64,000 bases of DNA from Silvibacterium acidisoli (GTDB taxonomy: Bacteria; Acidobacteriota; Terriglobia; Terriglobales; Acidobacteriaceae): the NCBI GenBank assembly GCA_022870745.1, contig CP085323.1, forward strand, positions 806,001 to 870,000, given 5' to 3'. Under the pieces are notes generated by a model. It did not search any database. It was given only the letters and a program-made list of their open reading frames with translations, and had not been told where the DNA came from. Each line of letters starts with the position of its first letter. The first letter of the stretch is position 1. A program made the translations under genes and the position numbers. Shown piece by piece: positions 16,331 to 25,181 of the stretch.

Positions 16331-19300
16331 TCAATAATAGAACTTCAGGCCGAGCTGAATCTGGCGCGGATCGCCCGCGGCGGTGGTGTATCCAAAGCTC
16401 GAAGAGCCGTAGACGGTGGCGTTGTTGGAATTCTGTGGGCCCGGTGCGGCGAAGAGCATGTTCGGGTGGTTGAGGATGTTGTAGAACTCGGCGCGGAACT
16501 CGAAGTGCTTCTCGCCGGCGACGGTGAACTCCTTCAGCAATGCATCGTCCCAGTTTTTGAGGCCGGGTCCGCGGAGGCTGTTGAGCCGAACATCACCGAA
16601 TGAACCTTCGGAGGGATCGGTAAAGGCGCAGGTGTTGAAGAACGTTCCCGCGACGCAGGGCTTGCCGTTGGCCTTCTGCCCGGAGACGCCGTCAGGACGC
16701 TGCTGTCCGTCGGAGTTCGCGAAGTTGGCGTTGGCATCGGTGACCGTAAACCAGGTGCCCGACGATAGGGTCACGATGCCGGACATCTGCCATCCACCAA
16801 GAAGCAGATCGGCGGCGCGATTGAGATTCGAACCGAAGTGGCGGCCTCGTCCGTAGGGCAGATCCCAGGTGTAGCTCGATACGAAGCGGTTGCGCACGTC
16901 GAAGTCGAGGTTGCCGTACTCCCACTCAGGATGCTTGTTGCCCCAGCGGAAGCCATCGTTGTTCTGCGCTCCGAGGTTGGCGTTGGAGGAATCGCCGAGT
17001 GCGTGGCTATAGGTGTAGTTGACGAGGAAAGAGAGGCCGCTGTTGAAGCGGTGCTCCACCTGCGTCTGCAGACCGTCGTAGAACGAATAGCCCCATGAGG
17101 TCAGATATCCGATGGAGGTGTTGACGTAGGGGAAGGGACGGCGTGAGGCGTAGTCGGCCGAGGAGTCGGTCGAGGGATCGGCCTGGTTCAGGTTGAGATA
17201 GGTGTAGAGCTTGGTGCCCTTCGAGCCGACGTAGGAGACTTCGAACTTCGTGCTCTGCCCGAGTTCGGTCTGCAGCGAACCGTGCCACTGCATGACATAT
17301 GGAGTGGGAAGGTTGGGCGCTTCGGAGAAGAGATTGGGCGTGTTGGGATCGGTCAGCGAGGTCGCTGGGAATCCGTTGACGAGATTCGTAAGACCGGGCA
17401 CCGAGCAATCGAGAGCGCTGCCGGCGTAAGCGGATTGACCACAGTTTGCATTGAAGGCCTGGCTTACGAAGTAGGGCGGATTGAAGCCGGGGCTGGGGTT
17501 GCTGTACGGGCCGTTTTCGTCTCCGTTGAAGAAGACACCGAAGGCGCTGCGATAGACCATGTGCGGCGCGATCTGGTACGCGAGACCGAGACGCGGACCG
17601 AAGTTGTTCTTGTCCGCCGACGTGAAGGTGTTTCCAGCCGTGTGGTTTACCGGCAGGGTGGAAGCAAGCGTGGGGGTGAGCGTTACGTTGCTGTCCTTGG
17701 GTATGTCGAGTTCGCCGGTGATGGGATTGAAGTTCGCCTGCGCGTTGTGGCGCTCCGAGATGGGCGAGAAGTATTCGTAGCGGATACCGGCGTTTACGGT
17801 GAGCTTGGGGGTAACGCGCCAGTCGTCCTGCGCGAAGACCGCCCACACCTTGCGGAAGTAATCGACGTTGTTGAGATTGTTGATGCTGCCGCCCTGGGTC
17901 TGCCCGGTGACGAGGGTCGAGAGGCCGCTGCCGCCGGTTCCCTGGTCAGCTGGATTGTCGGTGTACACCGTACCGAAGCTCAGCGAACCGCGCGGTGCGG
18001 CAGGCTGATAGATGGTGAACTCTTCCGGACGATACTCGCCGCCGAACTTGAAACTGTGCTTGCCGGCGATGAGCGTGAAGGTATCGGAGAAGTTGTAGGT
18101 GTTCTGGATTTCATTCGAAGGCAGGTAGGTCGGGCTACCGAGGGTTGCGGCATCGTTGAAGGACATCTGCGGAAGTCCGCCGTTATCGGTGCCGGCGATG
18201 TATGGCACACCGGGGAAGCCGATCTGTCCGGAAACATCTTCGCTGTAGTTGTCCTGGAAGCGGCTGGAATGGAGACGGTTGTAGCCGGCGCGGAATTCGT
18301 TGACCTTCTGCGGCGAGAAGATGTGGGTTTCGCTGATGGCGATACTGTAGCCGTTGTTCTCTTCAATACCGGAGAAGAAGCCGCCACCGTCGGCGAGTCC
18401 GCCGAAGGTTCCGGGCAGGAACGCGGGCTGACGGCTCATGCTGAAGCGGTAGAAGGCGTTGTCCTTCGACCCGATGTTCTGATCGACGCGGATGTCACCC
18501 TGGTTGCGCTGACGATCGAGCACGGGATCGGAGGTGTAGTTGTAGCCGTTGGCGTTGACGTTCGGCGAGGGATAGAGGGCGATGAGCTTCATGCCCAACG
18601 GGTCCTGCTTATTGACGGGGATGACGTTGCTGGGCGCTCCGTTGGCGTAGCTGAAGGGCACGCCGCAATAGCCGGTGGGGCTGGCTGCGCTGGCCTTGGT
18701 CTGGGTGGTGTCGAAGAGTTCGCCGGAGTAGGTCTGCACTCCATTACAGTCGTTTACGCCGGTGGGCGCGGCCAGGTTGAGCTGCCCCGAGAAGTCGCCG
18801 GCCTTTTCGGCATCGGTGGGCACGAGCGCGGTGTTGGTCTGCCCCTGGCGCTCGCGGAAGCCTTCGTAATCCATGAAGAAGAAAAGCTTGTCGCGACGGA
18901 TGGGACCGCCGAGTGTGGCTCCGAACTGGTTCTGGTGGAAGGCGGGCTGCACGGCGTCGAAGTAGTTGCGCGCGTCGAAGATCTGGTTGCGGACGAACTC
19001 GTATAGGACGCCGTGGAACTGGTTGGTTCCGCTCTTCATGGAGGCGTTGACGACGGCGCCGGTGGCGCGTCCGAACTCGGCGGTGTAGGAGTTGGTTTCT
19101 ACGCGGAACTCCTGCAGTGCGTCGACCGAGGGCATGATGACGTAGTTGGCCTCGTTGAGCAGGTCGGGCAGGTTGGAGTTGTCGTCGATGCCGTCGAGCA
19201 GGAAGTTGTTCTGCAGCGAGCGTGCTCCGTTGGCACTGAAGCCGAAACCGTTCTGGTCGCGCGAGCCGGGCTCGCTGGTGGTGACGCCGGGGGTGAGCTG

Positions 19301-19768
19301 GGCGAGCTGCACGGCGTTGCGTCCGTTGAGAGCGAGGGTTACCATGGTGCGGCTGTCAACGAGCTGACTACGTTCGGAGGTTTCTGACTCGAGCAGTGGT
19401 GCGGCTTCCGTTACCTGGACTGTTTCAGCTACGGCACCGGGCTGGAGGGAGACGTCGAGGCGCTGACGCTGCTGGACATCGAGCGTGATGGGGCCGAGCT
19501 GGGAGGTCTTAAAGCCGGGGGCGGTGATGGTGACCTTGTAGGTGCCGATGCGGACCGGGCTGATGGTCCATTCACCGGAGGAGTTGCTGTCGGCGTGGTA
19601 GGTCAGGTTGGTCTCGGTATTGACGGCGTCGATTTTTGCGCCAGGCAGAGTCGCTCCTGAAGCATCGGTTACCTGACCGGTCAGCGATGCCGTGTCCTTC
19701 TGCGCGAACGCAGCTGCGGGAATCAGGAGAAAGAGAAGGGTACAAAGGAAGCGCCTCAAATGCTTCAT
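16331..19768 (-). CDS. TonB-dependent receptor, Oar-like, with carboxypeptidase-regulatory domain
   Basis: A 1145-residue outer-membrane protein with a signal peptide (LCTLLFLLIPAAAFA). An N-terminal carboxypeptidase-regulatory beta-sandwich (ASLTGQVTDASGATLPGAKID) is followed by a plug-like region (NGRNAVQLAQLTPGV, GFGSANGARSLQNNFLLDGID) and a long barrel ending in LGLKFYY, a typical terminal beta signal. This is the Oar-type family greatly expanded in Acidobacteriota and used for uptake of glycan fragments. No separate SusD-like partner is present. It leads into the GH109 gene, so import of GalNAc-bearing oligosaccharides is the likely role. Its promoter region also faces the NagX-like gene. 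Confidence 0.92.
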   Translation of the reverse strand: MKHLRRFLCTLLFLLIPAAAFAQKDTASLTGQVTDASGATLPGAKIDAVNTETNLTYHADSNSSGEWTISPVRIGTYKVTITAPGFKTSQLGPITLDVQQRQRLDVSLQPGAVAETVQVTEAAPLLESETSERSQLVDSRTMVTLALNGRNAVQLAQLTPGVTTSEPGSRDQNGFGFSANGARSLQNNFLLDGIDDNSNLPDLLNEANYVIMPSVDALQEFRVETNSYTAEFGRATGAVVNASMKSGTNQFHGVLYEFVRNQIFDARNYFDAVQPAFHQNQFGATLGGPIRRDKLFFFMDYEGFRERQGQTNTALVPTDAEKAGDFSGQLNLAAPTGVNDCNGVQTYSGELFDTTQTKASAASPTGYCGVPFSYANGAPSNVIPVNKQDPLGMKLIALYPSPNVNANGYNYTSDPVLDRQRNQGDIRVDQNIGSKDNAFYRFSMSRQPAFLPGTFGGLADGGGFFSGIEENNGYSIAISETHIFSPQKVNEFRAGYNRLHSSRFQDNYSEDVSGQIGFPGVPYIAGTDNGGLPQMSFNDAATLGSPTYLPSNEIQNTYNFSDTFTLIAGKHSFKFGGEYRPEEFTIYQPAAPRGSLSFGTVYTDNPADQGTGGSGLSTLVTGQTQGGSINNLNNVDYFRKVWAVFAQDDWRVTPKLTVNAGIRYEYFSPISERHNAQANFNPITGELDIPKDSNVTLTPTLASTLPVNHTAGNTFTSADKNNFGPRLGLAYQIAPHMVYRSAFGVFFNGDENGPYSNPSPGFNPPYFVSQAFNANCGQSAYAGSALDCSVPGLTNLVNGFPATSLTDPNTPNLFSEAPNLPTPYVMQWHGSLQTELGQSTKFEVSYVGSKGTKLYTYLNLNQADPSTDSSADYASRRPFPYVNTSIGYLTSWGYSFYDGLQTQVEHRFNSGLSFLVNYTYSHALGDSSNANLGAQNNDGFRWGNKHPEWEYGNLDFDVRNRFVSSYTWDLPYGRGRHFGSNLNRAADLLLGGWQMSGIVTLSSGTWFTVTDANANFANSDGQQRPDGVSGQKANGKPCVAGTFFNTCAFTDPSEGSFGDVRLNSLRGPGLKNWDDALLKEFTVAGEKHFEFRAEFYNILNHPNMLFAAPGPQNSNNATVYGSSSFGYTTAAGDPRQIQLGLKFYY

Positions 19769-20133
19769 CGAAGTGGATTACCTTTCGCACTCAATTTCAA
19801 AGAACTTTATTTCTAATGATTGCCAATGCTTTCGAGTAGACCGAGTCTATGAAGGACTTGAACAGCTGTCAATTAGAAAGTTGGCCTCATACATTTCCTT
19901 TATCGGGAGTATCAACAGGCACGATGGTCAGTGCTGACGGGGTCCCTGGGGTGAAAAGAATTGTCGCAGGGCATGCATTTTAGGGGCGCGAATGGTTTTG
20001 CCTGCGTGCTATCATCCCGGAATCTAAGGACAGGTATCGTAACCAAGCGAAACCAATGTGCTTTTGAGAGATGACTCTGCCGGTCTCTGCTGACGTGGAT
20101 CAGCGGAGGCCGGCACACAGGGAGCGAAGTCGC
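19769..20133. promoter_or_regulatory. Divergent control region of the TonB receptor and NagX-like genes
   Basis: No gene is supported here. Reading toward the receptor, the stretch 19790-19840 is rich in GAAAT/GAAAG-type steps (GAAATAAAG at about 19820, GAAAGG near 19797). Similar A-tract repeats lie upstream of 9259 and 22492 and could be operators for the AgaR-like regulator. The NagX-like gene has a GGGAGCGAAG ribosome site at 20120-20129. Confidence 0.35.
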
Positions 20134-21381
20134 ATGTCAGCTGCGAGCACCATAGAGATTCCAGCCCCTCCGGTTACGGGCACGCCAGCAGTAGAGCTGC
20201 CTAACACCGTACAGGCGCCCAGACGCAATGTTGCGGTCGATGCTTATCGCGGCCTTGTCATGCTGCTGATGATGGGCGAGGTGATGAACTTCGTGCACAT
20301 GCACCATGCGTTTCCGGATAGCTTGTTCTGGCGCATTCTTGCTTACAACCAGGACCATGTGCAGTGGGCGGGACTCGGGCTGCATGACATGATTCAGCCG
20401 TCGTTCACCTTCCTGGTGGGCGTGGCGATGCCCTACTCGATTGCCAGCCGCATCAGGAAGGGCCAGAGCTTCGGCCACCTGATGATGCATACGATCTTCC
20501 GCGCGATTCTGCTGACCGCGCTGGGAGTGCTGCTGCGGTCGACCAGCAGCACGATGACGAACTTCACCTTCGAAGACACGCTGTCGCAGATCGGCATGGG
20601 CTACACCTTCGCGTTCCTGCTGAGCTTCTGCAAGCCGAAGTGGCAATGGACTGCGTTTGGGGCAATCCTGTTCGGGTATTGGCTGGCGTGGGCTTTGTAT
20701 CCCGCTCCGGGGCCGAATTTCGACTATGCGGCGGTGGGGGTTCCGGCGGACTGGCACCACAACTTTTCCGGCTTTGCGTCGCACTGGAACAAGAACAGCA
20801 ATCTTGGGCAGGCCTTCGACGTGTGGTTCCTGAACAAGTTCCGCCGGCTTTCGCCATTCCTGTTCAACGAGGGCGGGTACCTGACGCTAAGCTTTATTCC
20901 CACATTGGGAACGATGCTACTGGGGCTGTTCGCCGGCCAGTGGTTCCGGGCGGCGGCTCCGAATATTCCTTTGAAGAAGTTCCTGATCGCGGGCGCTTCC
21001 CTGATGGCGCTTGGGGCTCTCTTCCACTTCACCGGGATCTGCCCGATTGTGAAGCGTATCTGGACCCCGGCATGGACCCTTTTCAGCGGTGGAATCTGCT
21101 TCCTGTTTCTGGCGGCCTTCTCGTGGATTGTGGATGTGAAGGACAATCGCAAGGTGGTCTTTCCGCTGGTGGTGGTGGGCATGAACTCGATGGCTGCCTA
21201 CCTGATCGCTCACCTGTGGGAAGAGTTCATCATCAACAACCTGTACACCAACCTCACCCATGCGCCGTTCCAGATCTTCGGCGTGGCGTCGGAGCCGTTG
21301 GTGATGGGCATCACAGTAATGCTGGTTTACTGGTGTGTCCTGTACTGGATGTATAAGAACAAGATCTTTCTACGTATCTGA
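20134..21381 (+). CDS. NagX-like (DUF5009) multispanning membrane protein
   Basis: The start is set at ATG 20134, preceded by GGGAGCGAAG. The 415-residue protein has about ten membrane helices and the family opening RNVAVDAYRGLVMLLMMGEV, followed by WAGLGLHDMIQPSFTFLVGVAMPYSI. The family is related to human lysosomal heparan-alpha-glucosaminide N-acetyltransferase, and in some Proteobacteria it is encoded with N-acetylglucosamine genes as NagX. Its exact role in bacteria is unsettled: inner-membrane sugar uptake or transmembrane acetylation of amino sugars are both proposed. Its position between the TonB receptor and the AgaR-like regulator ties it to amino-sugar use here. Confidence 0.8.
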   Translation: MSAASTIEIPAPPVTGTPAVELPNTVQAPRRNVAVDAYRGLVMLLMMGEVMNFVHMHHAFPDSLFWRILAYNQDHVQWAGLGLHDMIQPSFTFLVGVAMPYSIASRIRKGQSFGHLMMHTIFRAILLTALGVLLRSTSSTMTNFTFEDTLSQIGMGYTFAFLLSFCKPKWQWTAFGAILFGYWLAWALYPAPGPNFDYAAVGVPADWHHNFSGFASHWNKNSNLGQAFDVWFLNKFRRLSPFLFNEGGYLTLSFIPTLGTMLLGLFAGQWFRAAAPNIPLKKFLIAGASLMALGALFHFTGICPIVKRIWTPAWTLFSGGICFLFLAAFSWIVDVKDNRKVVFPLVVVGMNSMAAYLIAHLWEEFIINNLYTNLTHAPFQIFGVASEPLVMGITVMLVYWCVLYWMYKNKIFLRI

Positions 21382-21404
21382 AGCAGCAGCTATATTGGAA
21401 ACGT

Positions 21405-21440
21405 CTCGTTCGGGGAGCAGATGGCTCCCCGAACGAGTTT
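21405..21440 (+). terminator. Strong intrinsic terminator after the NagX-like gene
   Basis: A perfect 13-bp stem (21405-21417 with 21425-21437, seven-base loop) is followed by TTT. It separates the NagX-like gene from the regulator gene downstream. Confidence 0.8.
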
Positions 21441-21516
21441 GTATCAGATGACGATCCCCGTATGATGGGGTGGGACTCGGGTGAAGTCGAACGTGGACAA
21501 CGTTGAAGGCAGCAAC

Positions 21517-22278
21517 ATGCTCATTGACGAGCGCCGGCAGCACGTAATGTCACTGATTCAGCGTGACGGCCGGGTGCTCGTTTCAGAACTCTCAGACGCG
21601 CTGGGGATCTCGCGCATTACTATCCGCAAGGACCTGGACTACCTCGAGTCCAAGGGGTTGGTACAGCGGACGCACGGCGGCGCGCTTGCTCCGCAGAGCA
21701 GTGCGCTGCTCGATCCTTCGCTGAAAGAGAAGGAACACCACCAGCTCAAGGAAAAGCAGCACATTGCCGCGGCGGCGGTGAAGATGGTGAAGGAAGGCCA
21801 GTGCGTGCTGCTCGACTCCGGCTCTACGACTACGGCGATTGCACGGGCGCTGCGGGAGTTTTCGCGGCTGACGGTCATCACCAACGCGGTGAATATTGCG
21901 GCGGAGCTGGCGAATACCGACTTTGACGTGATCCTGACGGGTGGCAGCCTGCGCAAGAGCTCTTTTTCGCTGGTTGGTCCGCTGGCCGAAGATGTGCTGC
22001 GCGAGATGCATGCGGACATCCTGTTTCTGGGCGTGGACGGCTTCGATACCAAGGTCGGTCTGACGACGCCGAACGTGCTGGAGTCGCGTGTGAACCGGGC
22101 AATGGTGAATGCTTCTACCAAGGTTGTGGCGGTGTGCGACTCGACGAAGTTTTCGCGGCGCAGCCTGGCTTTGATTGTGGCTCCCTCGGCCCTGCATGCG
22201 GTGATTACGGACGACCAGATCTCGGACGAGGACGCCGAGGCGCTGCGCAGCGCGGGGATTGAGCTGGTCATTACCTAA
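21517..22278 (+). CDS. AgaR-like DeoR-family transcriptional regulator
   Basis: The ATG at 21517 gives a 253-residue protein beginning MLIDERRQHVMSLIQRDGRVLVSELS, the usual DeoR-family opening. A GTG at 21481 would add 12 residues. The helix-turn-helix (ELSDALGISRITIRKDLDYLESKGLVQRTHGGA) is followed by a DeoR C-terminal sugar-sensing domain with DSGSTTTAIARAL, VITNAVNIA and DILFLGVDGFD. AgaR members repress GalNAc/galactosamine genes and respond to pathway phosphosugars. The surrounding genes fit that regulon, though it could also control only the NagX-like or amidohydrolase genes. It has its own upstream region after a terminator. Confidence 0.85.
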   Translation: MLIDERRQHVMSLIQRDGRVLVSELSDALGISRITIRKDLDYLESKGLVQRTHGGALAPQSSALLDPSLKEKEHHQLKEKQHIAAAAVKMVKEGQCVLLDSGSTTTAIARALREFSRLTVITNAVNIAAELANTDFDVILTGGSLRKSSFSLVGPLAEDVLREMHADILFLGVDGFDTKVGLTTPNVLESRVNRAMVNASTKVVAVCDSTKFSRRSLALIVAPSALHAVITDDQISDEDAEALRSAGIELVIT

Positions 22279-22330
22279 GCGGCCGGCATGTCGCTTTTAG
22301 CAGGGGCATCTTTGCCTGCGCTGGAAAAGT

Positions 22331-22360
22331 GCAGATCCCTCACTGCGTTCAAGATGACAA
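22331..22360. repeat. Dispersed intergenic repeat, copy 2
   Basis: This 30-bp segment (opening GCAGATCCCTCACT, ending ATGACAA) matches 23778-23807 and 5609-5638 with few changes. The match to 23778 extends on both sides to over 40 bases. Confidence 0.75.
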
Positions 22361-22455
22361 CTTCAGGGATGTGCCTTACTTGTGACGATCTGCAGGTGGA
22401 GATACCCGGAAAACTGGATCTTGACCCTGAAAGTAAAGGCATCTATACCTAATAC

Positions 22456-22480
22456 GTAAAGAATGGAAACAGAAAGAAAC
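22456..22480. promoter_or_regulatory. A-tract repeat, candidate AgaR-type operator
   Basis: The stretch contains GTAAAG, GGAAAC, GAAAG and AAAC steps in series directly before the amidohydrolase gene. Enterobacterial AgaR sites are also built of tandem AAAC/TTTC-type units, but the spacing here differs. The assignment is inference only. Confidence 0.25.
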
Positions 22481-22491
22481 ATCGCGAGCCG

Positions 22492-23595
22492 ATGCTTCCC
22501 TGTTCCGAAATCTCGATTAGGGTGGGGCTTCCTCTATCTATGTGCAGCCAGGAGAGTCAGGACAAGTTTGTCGCCATGGTCACGGCTAAGGCCGAGGTGG
22601 ATCTGCGACTGAGCGATTTTGAGCCGGTCAGGGGATTGAAATCGCCTTTGCACGTGGTGGAGAAGCCGAAGTTTCCGGTGATCGACTACCACAACCACCT
22701 GGACGCGACCGATCCGCTGGAAGTGCTGAAGATCATGGACGAGTGCGGTGTCGAGCGCTGCGTGAACATCACCATGCGCGTGGGCGAGGCGGCGCTGGGA
22801 ACGATTAAGAAGTTCCACTCGACCTCGAACCGCTTTGCCACGATTGCGTGGATGGACTGGTCGGGCGTGGAGAAGCCGGACTTTGCGGACGTGACCATCG
22901 AGCGGCTGAAGCGGCTGGTGGATGCGGGTGTCTGCGGGTTGAAGTTCTGGAAGGATCTTGGCCTGAGCGTGACCGATGCCGACGGTAAGATGATGCCGGT
23001 AGATGACGAGCGGCTGGCGCCGATTTTCGAGAAGATGGGCGAGTGGAATATCCCGGTGATGTTCCATACCTCTGACCCGGATGCGTTCTTCCGCCCGATC
23101 GACAAGCACAACGAACGCTATGAAGAGCTGGCGGCGCATCCTGACTGGGCGTTCTCGTCCTCTTTCTACACCAAGCGTCAACTGCTGGAGCAGCGTAACC
23201 GCGTGTTTGCGCGGCATCCTAAGACTACTTTTGTTGGTGCGCATCTTGGCGAAAGCGGCGAGGATCTTGATTTCGTCGTCGAGACGCTGGAGAAGAATCC
23301 TAATTATTCGATCGATATCAGCGCGCGTACTCCGGAGCTGGGGCGTCAGCCTTATCGGGCTCGCGATCTCTTCCTGAAGTTTCCTGATCGCATCATCTTT
23401 GGAACCGATCTGTTGCCGGACATTGAGATGTACCGGCTTTACTATCGCTTCCTGGAAACAGCGGATGAGTATTTCGATTATCCGACGCATGCTTCGCGGC
23501 AGGGCCGTTGGAATATCTATGGGCTTTATTTGCCGGATGACGTACTGAAGAAGGTTTATCGCGAGAATGCTTTGAAGCTGCTGGCTGGGCGTTAG
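22492..23595 (+). CDS. Amidohydrolase-2 family metal-dependent hydrolase
   Basis: A 367-residue TIM-barrel hydrolase. The HxH-like element is DYHNHLD near residue 64, with FHTSDPDAFF, FVGAHLGE and FGTDLLPD later in the barrel carrying the metal ligands and catalytic Asp. A start further in (ATG 22540 or 22576) is possible, since the first 28 residues look unordered. The family includes decarboxylases, lactonases and deacylases, so the reaction cannot be named. It follows the AgaR-like regulator and sits at the end of a galactosamine locus that lacks a recognisable NagA/AgaA deacetylase, so a role on an amino sugar or sugar lactone is worth considering. Confidence 0.75.
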   Translation: MLPCSEISIRVGLPLSMCSQESQDKFVAMVTAKAEVDLRLSDFEPVRGLKSPLHVVEKPKFPVIDYHNHLDATDPLEVLKIMDECGVERCVNITMRVGEAALGTIKKFHSTSNRFATIAWMDWSGVEKPDFADVTIERLKRLVDAGVCGLKFWKDLGLSVTDADGKMMPVDDERLAPIFEKMGEWNIPVMFHTSDPDAFFRPIDKHNERYEELAAHPDWAFSSSFYTKRQLLEQRNRVFARHPKTTFVGAHLGESGEDLDFVVETLEKNPNYSIDISARTPELGRQPYRARDLFLKFPDRIIFGTDLLPDIEMYRLYYRFLETADEYFDYPTHASRQGRWNIYGLYLPDDVLKKVYRENALKLLAGR

Positions 23596-23947
23596 GGTTT
23601 ATTCGCGTGTAGCTTTCGCTCAGGGGCTAAAGCCCGGAGTTCTTGGCGTGCTTGTGTGGCACGGCTTAAGCCATGCCCTGATACACAACTGCCCTTCTGC
23701 ACGGCACACACCACATGGTCAGTGACAGTGCTGTGTTTGGATACGCGCTCGGCGTTCGTCGCCCGTGTCTGGGAAAAGCAGGTCCCTCACTTCGTTCGGG
23801 ATGACAACTTCTATGGGTATTCGTTGATCCGTTCGGGAGGACAATTCTCTAAGTGGGTGGTTGCTCGTTCGGGGCGACCACTCCCCAAGCCAGAGGCTAC
23901 TCCCACGATGAATCGGACGTGATGGGTCGCGCATCCAACTGCTCGTT
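23596..23947. repeat. Gene-free region with two dispersed repeat families
   Basis: It contains two GGGCTAAAGCCC-type palindromes (23621-23635 and the longer GGCACGGCTTAAGCC form at 23658-23677), followed by a copy of the 30-bp repeat at 23778-23807. A third, weaker repetition with CGTTCGGG lies near 23830-23880. No convincing gene is seen. Confidence 0.7.
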
Positions 23948-24991
23948 ATGCAGATTGGTATCGATAGTTTCGTTGAAATGACGCCGGACGTGGAGACGGG
24001 GCAAACCATCTCCGCGGAAGACCGGGTTCGCGACCTGCTGGAAGAGATTGAGCTGGCCGACCAGGTTGGGCTGGATGTATTCGGTATTGGCGAGCACCAT
24101 CGCGAGGAGTTTGTGGCCTCGGCGCCAGCGGTGATTCTTGCCGCGGCTGCGGCGAGAACGAAGAAGATCCGGCTGGCGAGTTCCGTGACTGTGCTCAGCT
24201 CCGATGATCCGGTGCGCGTGTTTCAGGATTTTGCGACGGTCGATTTGATCTCGCATGGCCGTGCAGAGATCGTGGTGGGGCGCGGATCGTTTGTTGAGTC
24301 TTATCCCCTCTTTGGCTACGACCTGAACAACTATGACGAGTTGTTTGCGGAGAAGCTCGACCTTCTACTCCAGTTGCGTGATGAGACCAAGGTAACTTGG
24401 TCGGGAAAGCATCGCGCCGCGTTGACTGGGCAGGGTGTGTATCCGCGGCCTGTTCAGCAGCCGCTGCCGGTATGGCTGGGTGTGGGAGGTACTCCGAATT
24501 CGTTTGCGCGTGCGGGCATTCTTGGGCTGCCTTTGATCGTGGCGATTATTGGCGGAGAACCGCATCGCTTTCGTCCGCTGGTAGAGCTTTATCGCGAGGC
24601 GGGAAAGCGTGCCGGGCATGCGCCTGAGACTCTGAAGGTGGGCACGCATGGTCACGGCTTTGTCGCCGATACGACGGAGCAGGCGGCCGACGATCTGTTT
24701 CCCTACTATGCGCACACCTTCAGTAAGATCGGCCGGGAGCGTGGGTGGCCTCCGACGACTCGGGCGCAGTTCGATGCGACGCGCGGCAAGACGGGTGCGC
24801 TGATGGTTGGTGATGCTTCGGCGGTGGCGGAGAAGATGCTCTACGAGAACGAGGTGCTTGGCGGGCTTGAGCGCATCACGGTGCAGTTGACGGCGGGGAC
24901 CGTTCCGCATGCCAAGGTGATGCATGCGATTGAGTTGCTGGGGACTAAGGTGGCGCCGGAAGTGCGACGGGCGCTGGCTCGCTCGGCCTGA
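23948..24991 (+). CDS. LLM class (luciferase-like) flavin-dependent oxidoreductase
   Basis: A 347-residue protein of the bacterial luciferase superfamily. The family fold is marked by [15 protein letters not shown] near residue 45, [49 protein letters not shown] and [11 protein letters not shown]. Members use reduced FMN or F420 to oxidise or reduce small molecules. The natural substrate is not predictable. No ribosome site stands out upstream of the ATG. It is flanked by repeat-bearing intergenic regions on both sides and appears to be a single gene unit. Confidence 0.88.
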   Translation: MQIGIDSFVEMTPDVETGQTISAEDRVRDLLEEIELADQVGLDVFGIGEHHREEFVASAPAVILAAAAARTKKIRLASSVTVLSSDDPVRVFQDFATVDLISHGRAEIVVGRGSFVESYPLFGYDLNNYDELFAEKLDLLLQLRDETKVTWSGKHRAALTGQGVYPRPVQQPLPVWLGVGGTPNSFARAGILGLPLIVAIIGGEPHRFRPLVELYREAGKRAGHAPETLKVGTHGHGFVADTTEQAADDLFPYYAHTFSKIGRERGWPPTTRAQFDATRGKTGALMVGDASAVAEKMLYENEVLGGLERITVQLTAGTVPHAKVMHAIELLGTKVAPEVRRALARSA

Positions 24992-25051
24992 AGCAATCAG
25001 CGCAGGCGCTTGTGGCAATTTGCTGGTAGCGGCGTCGCCGGACGATGCTAC

Positions 25052-25165
25052 CTCAGCGACTGAAGCCGCTATCGTTCGCCAGATTTAATGGCAGGGCTGA
25101 AGCACTGCCCTACCAGTTGCCGATAGGTCTCCGGCTCAATGGCAGGATTGAAGTTCTGCCCTGCC
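25052..25165. repeat. GGCTGAAGCC-type palindromes, third cluster
   Basis: Three diverged palindromes lie at 25052-25072, 25090-25110 and 25141-25165, with the same centre (CTGAAG or TTGAAG) and GGCAG/CTGCC arms as the clusters at 14.7 and 23.6 kb. They fill the gap between two convergent genes. Confidence 0.65.
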
Positions 25166-25181
25166 AGTTTTTCGACGCGTC

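Noticed and set aside
17282-19006. A 574-codon open frame on the + strand
   Set aside because: It is antisense to the TonB receptor gene, whose product is unmistakable. The frame is long because of high GC and third-position bias. Its product has repetitive Val/Gly/Glu composition and no family features.
20071-20133. An earlier ATG start for the NagX-like gene
   Set aside because: The 21 extra residues look non-conserved and the later ATG has a clear ribosome site.
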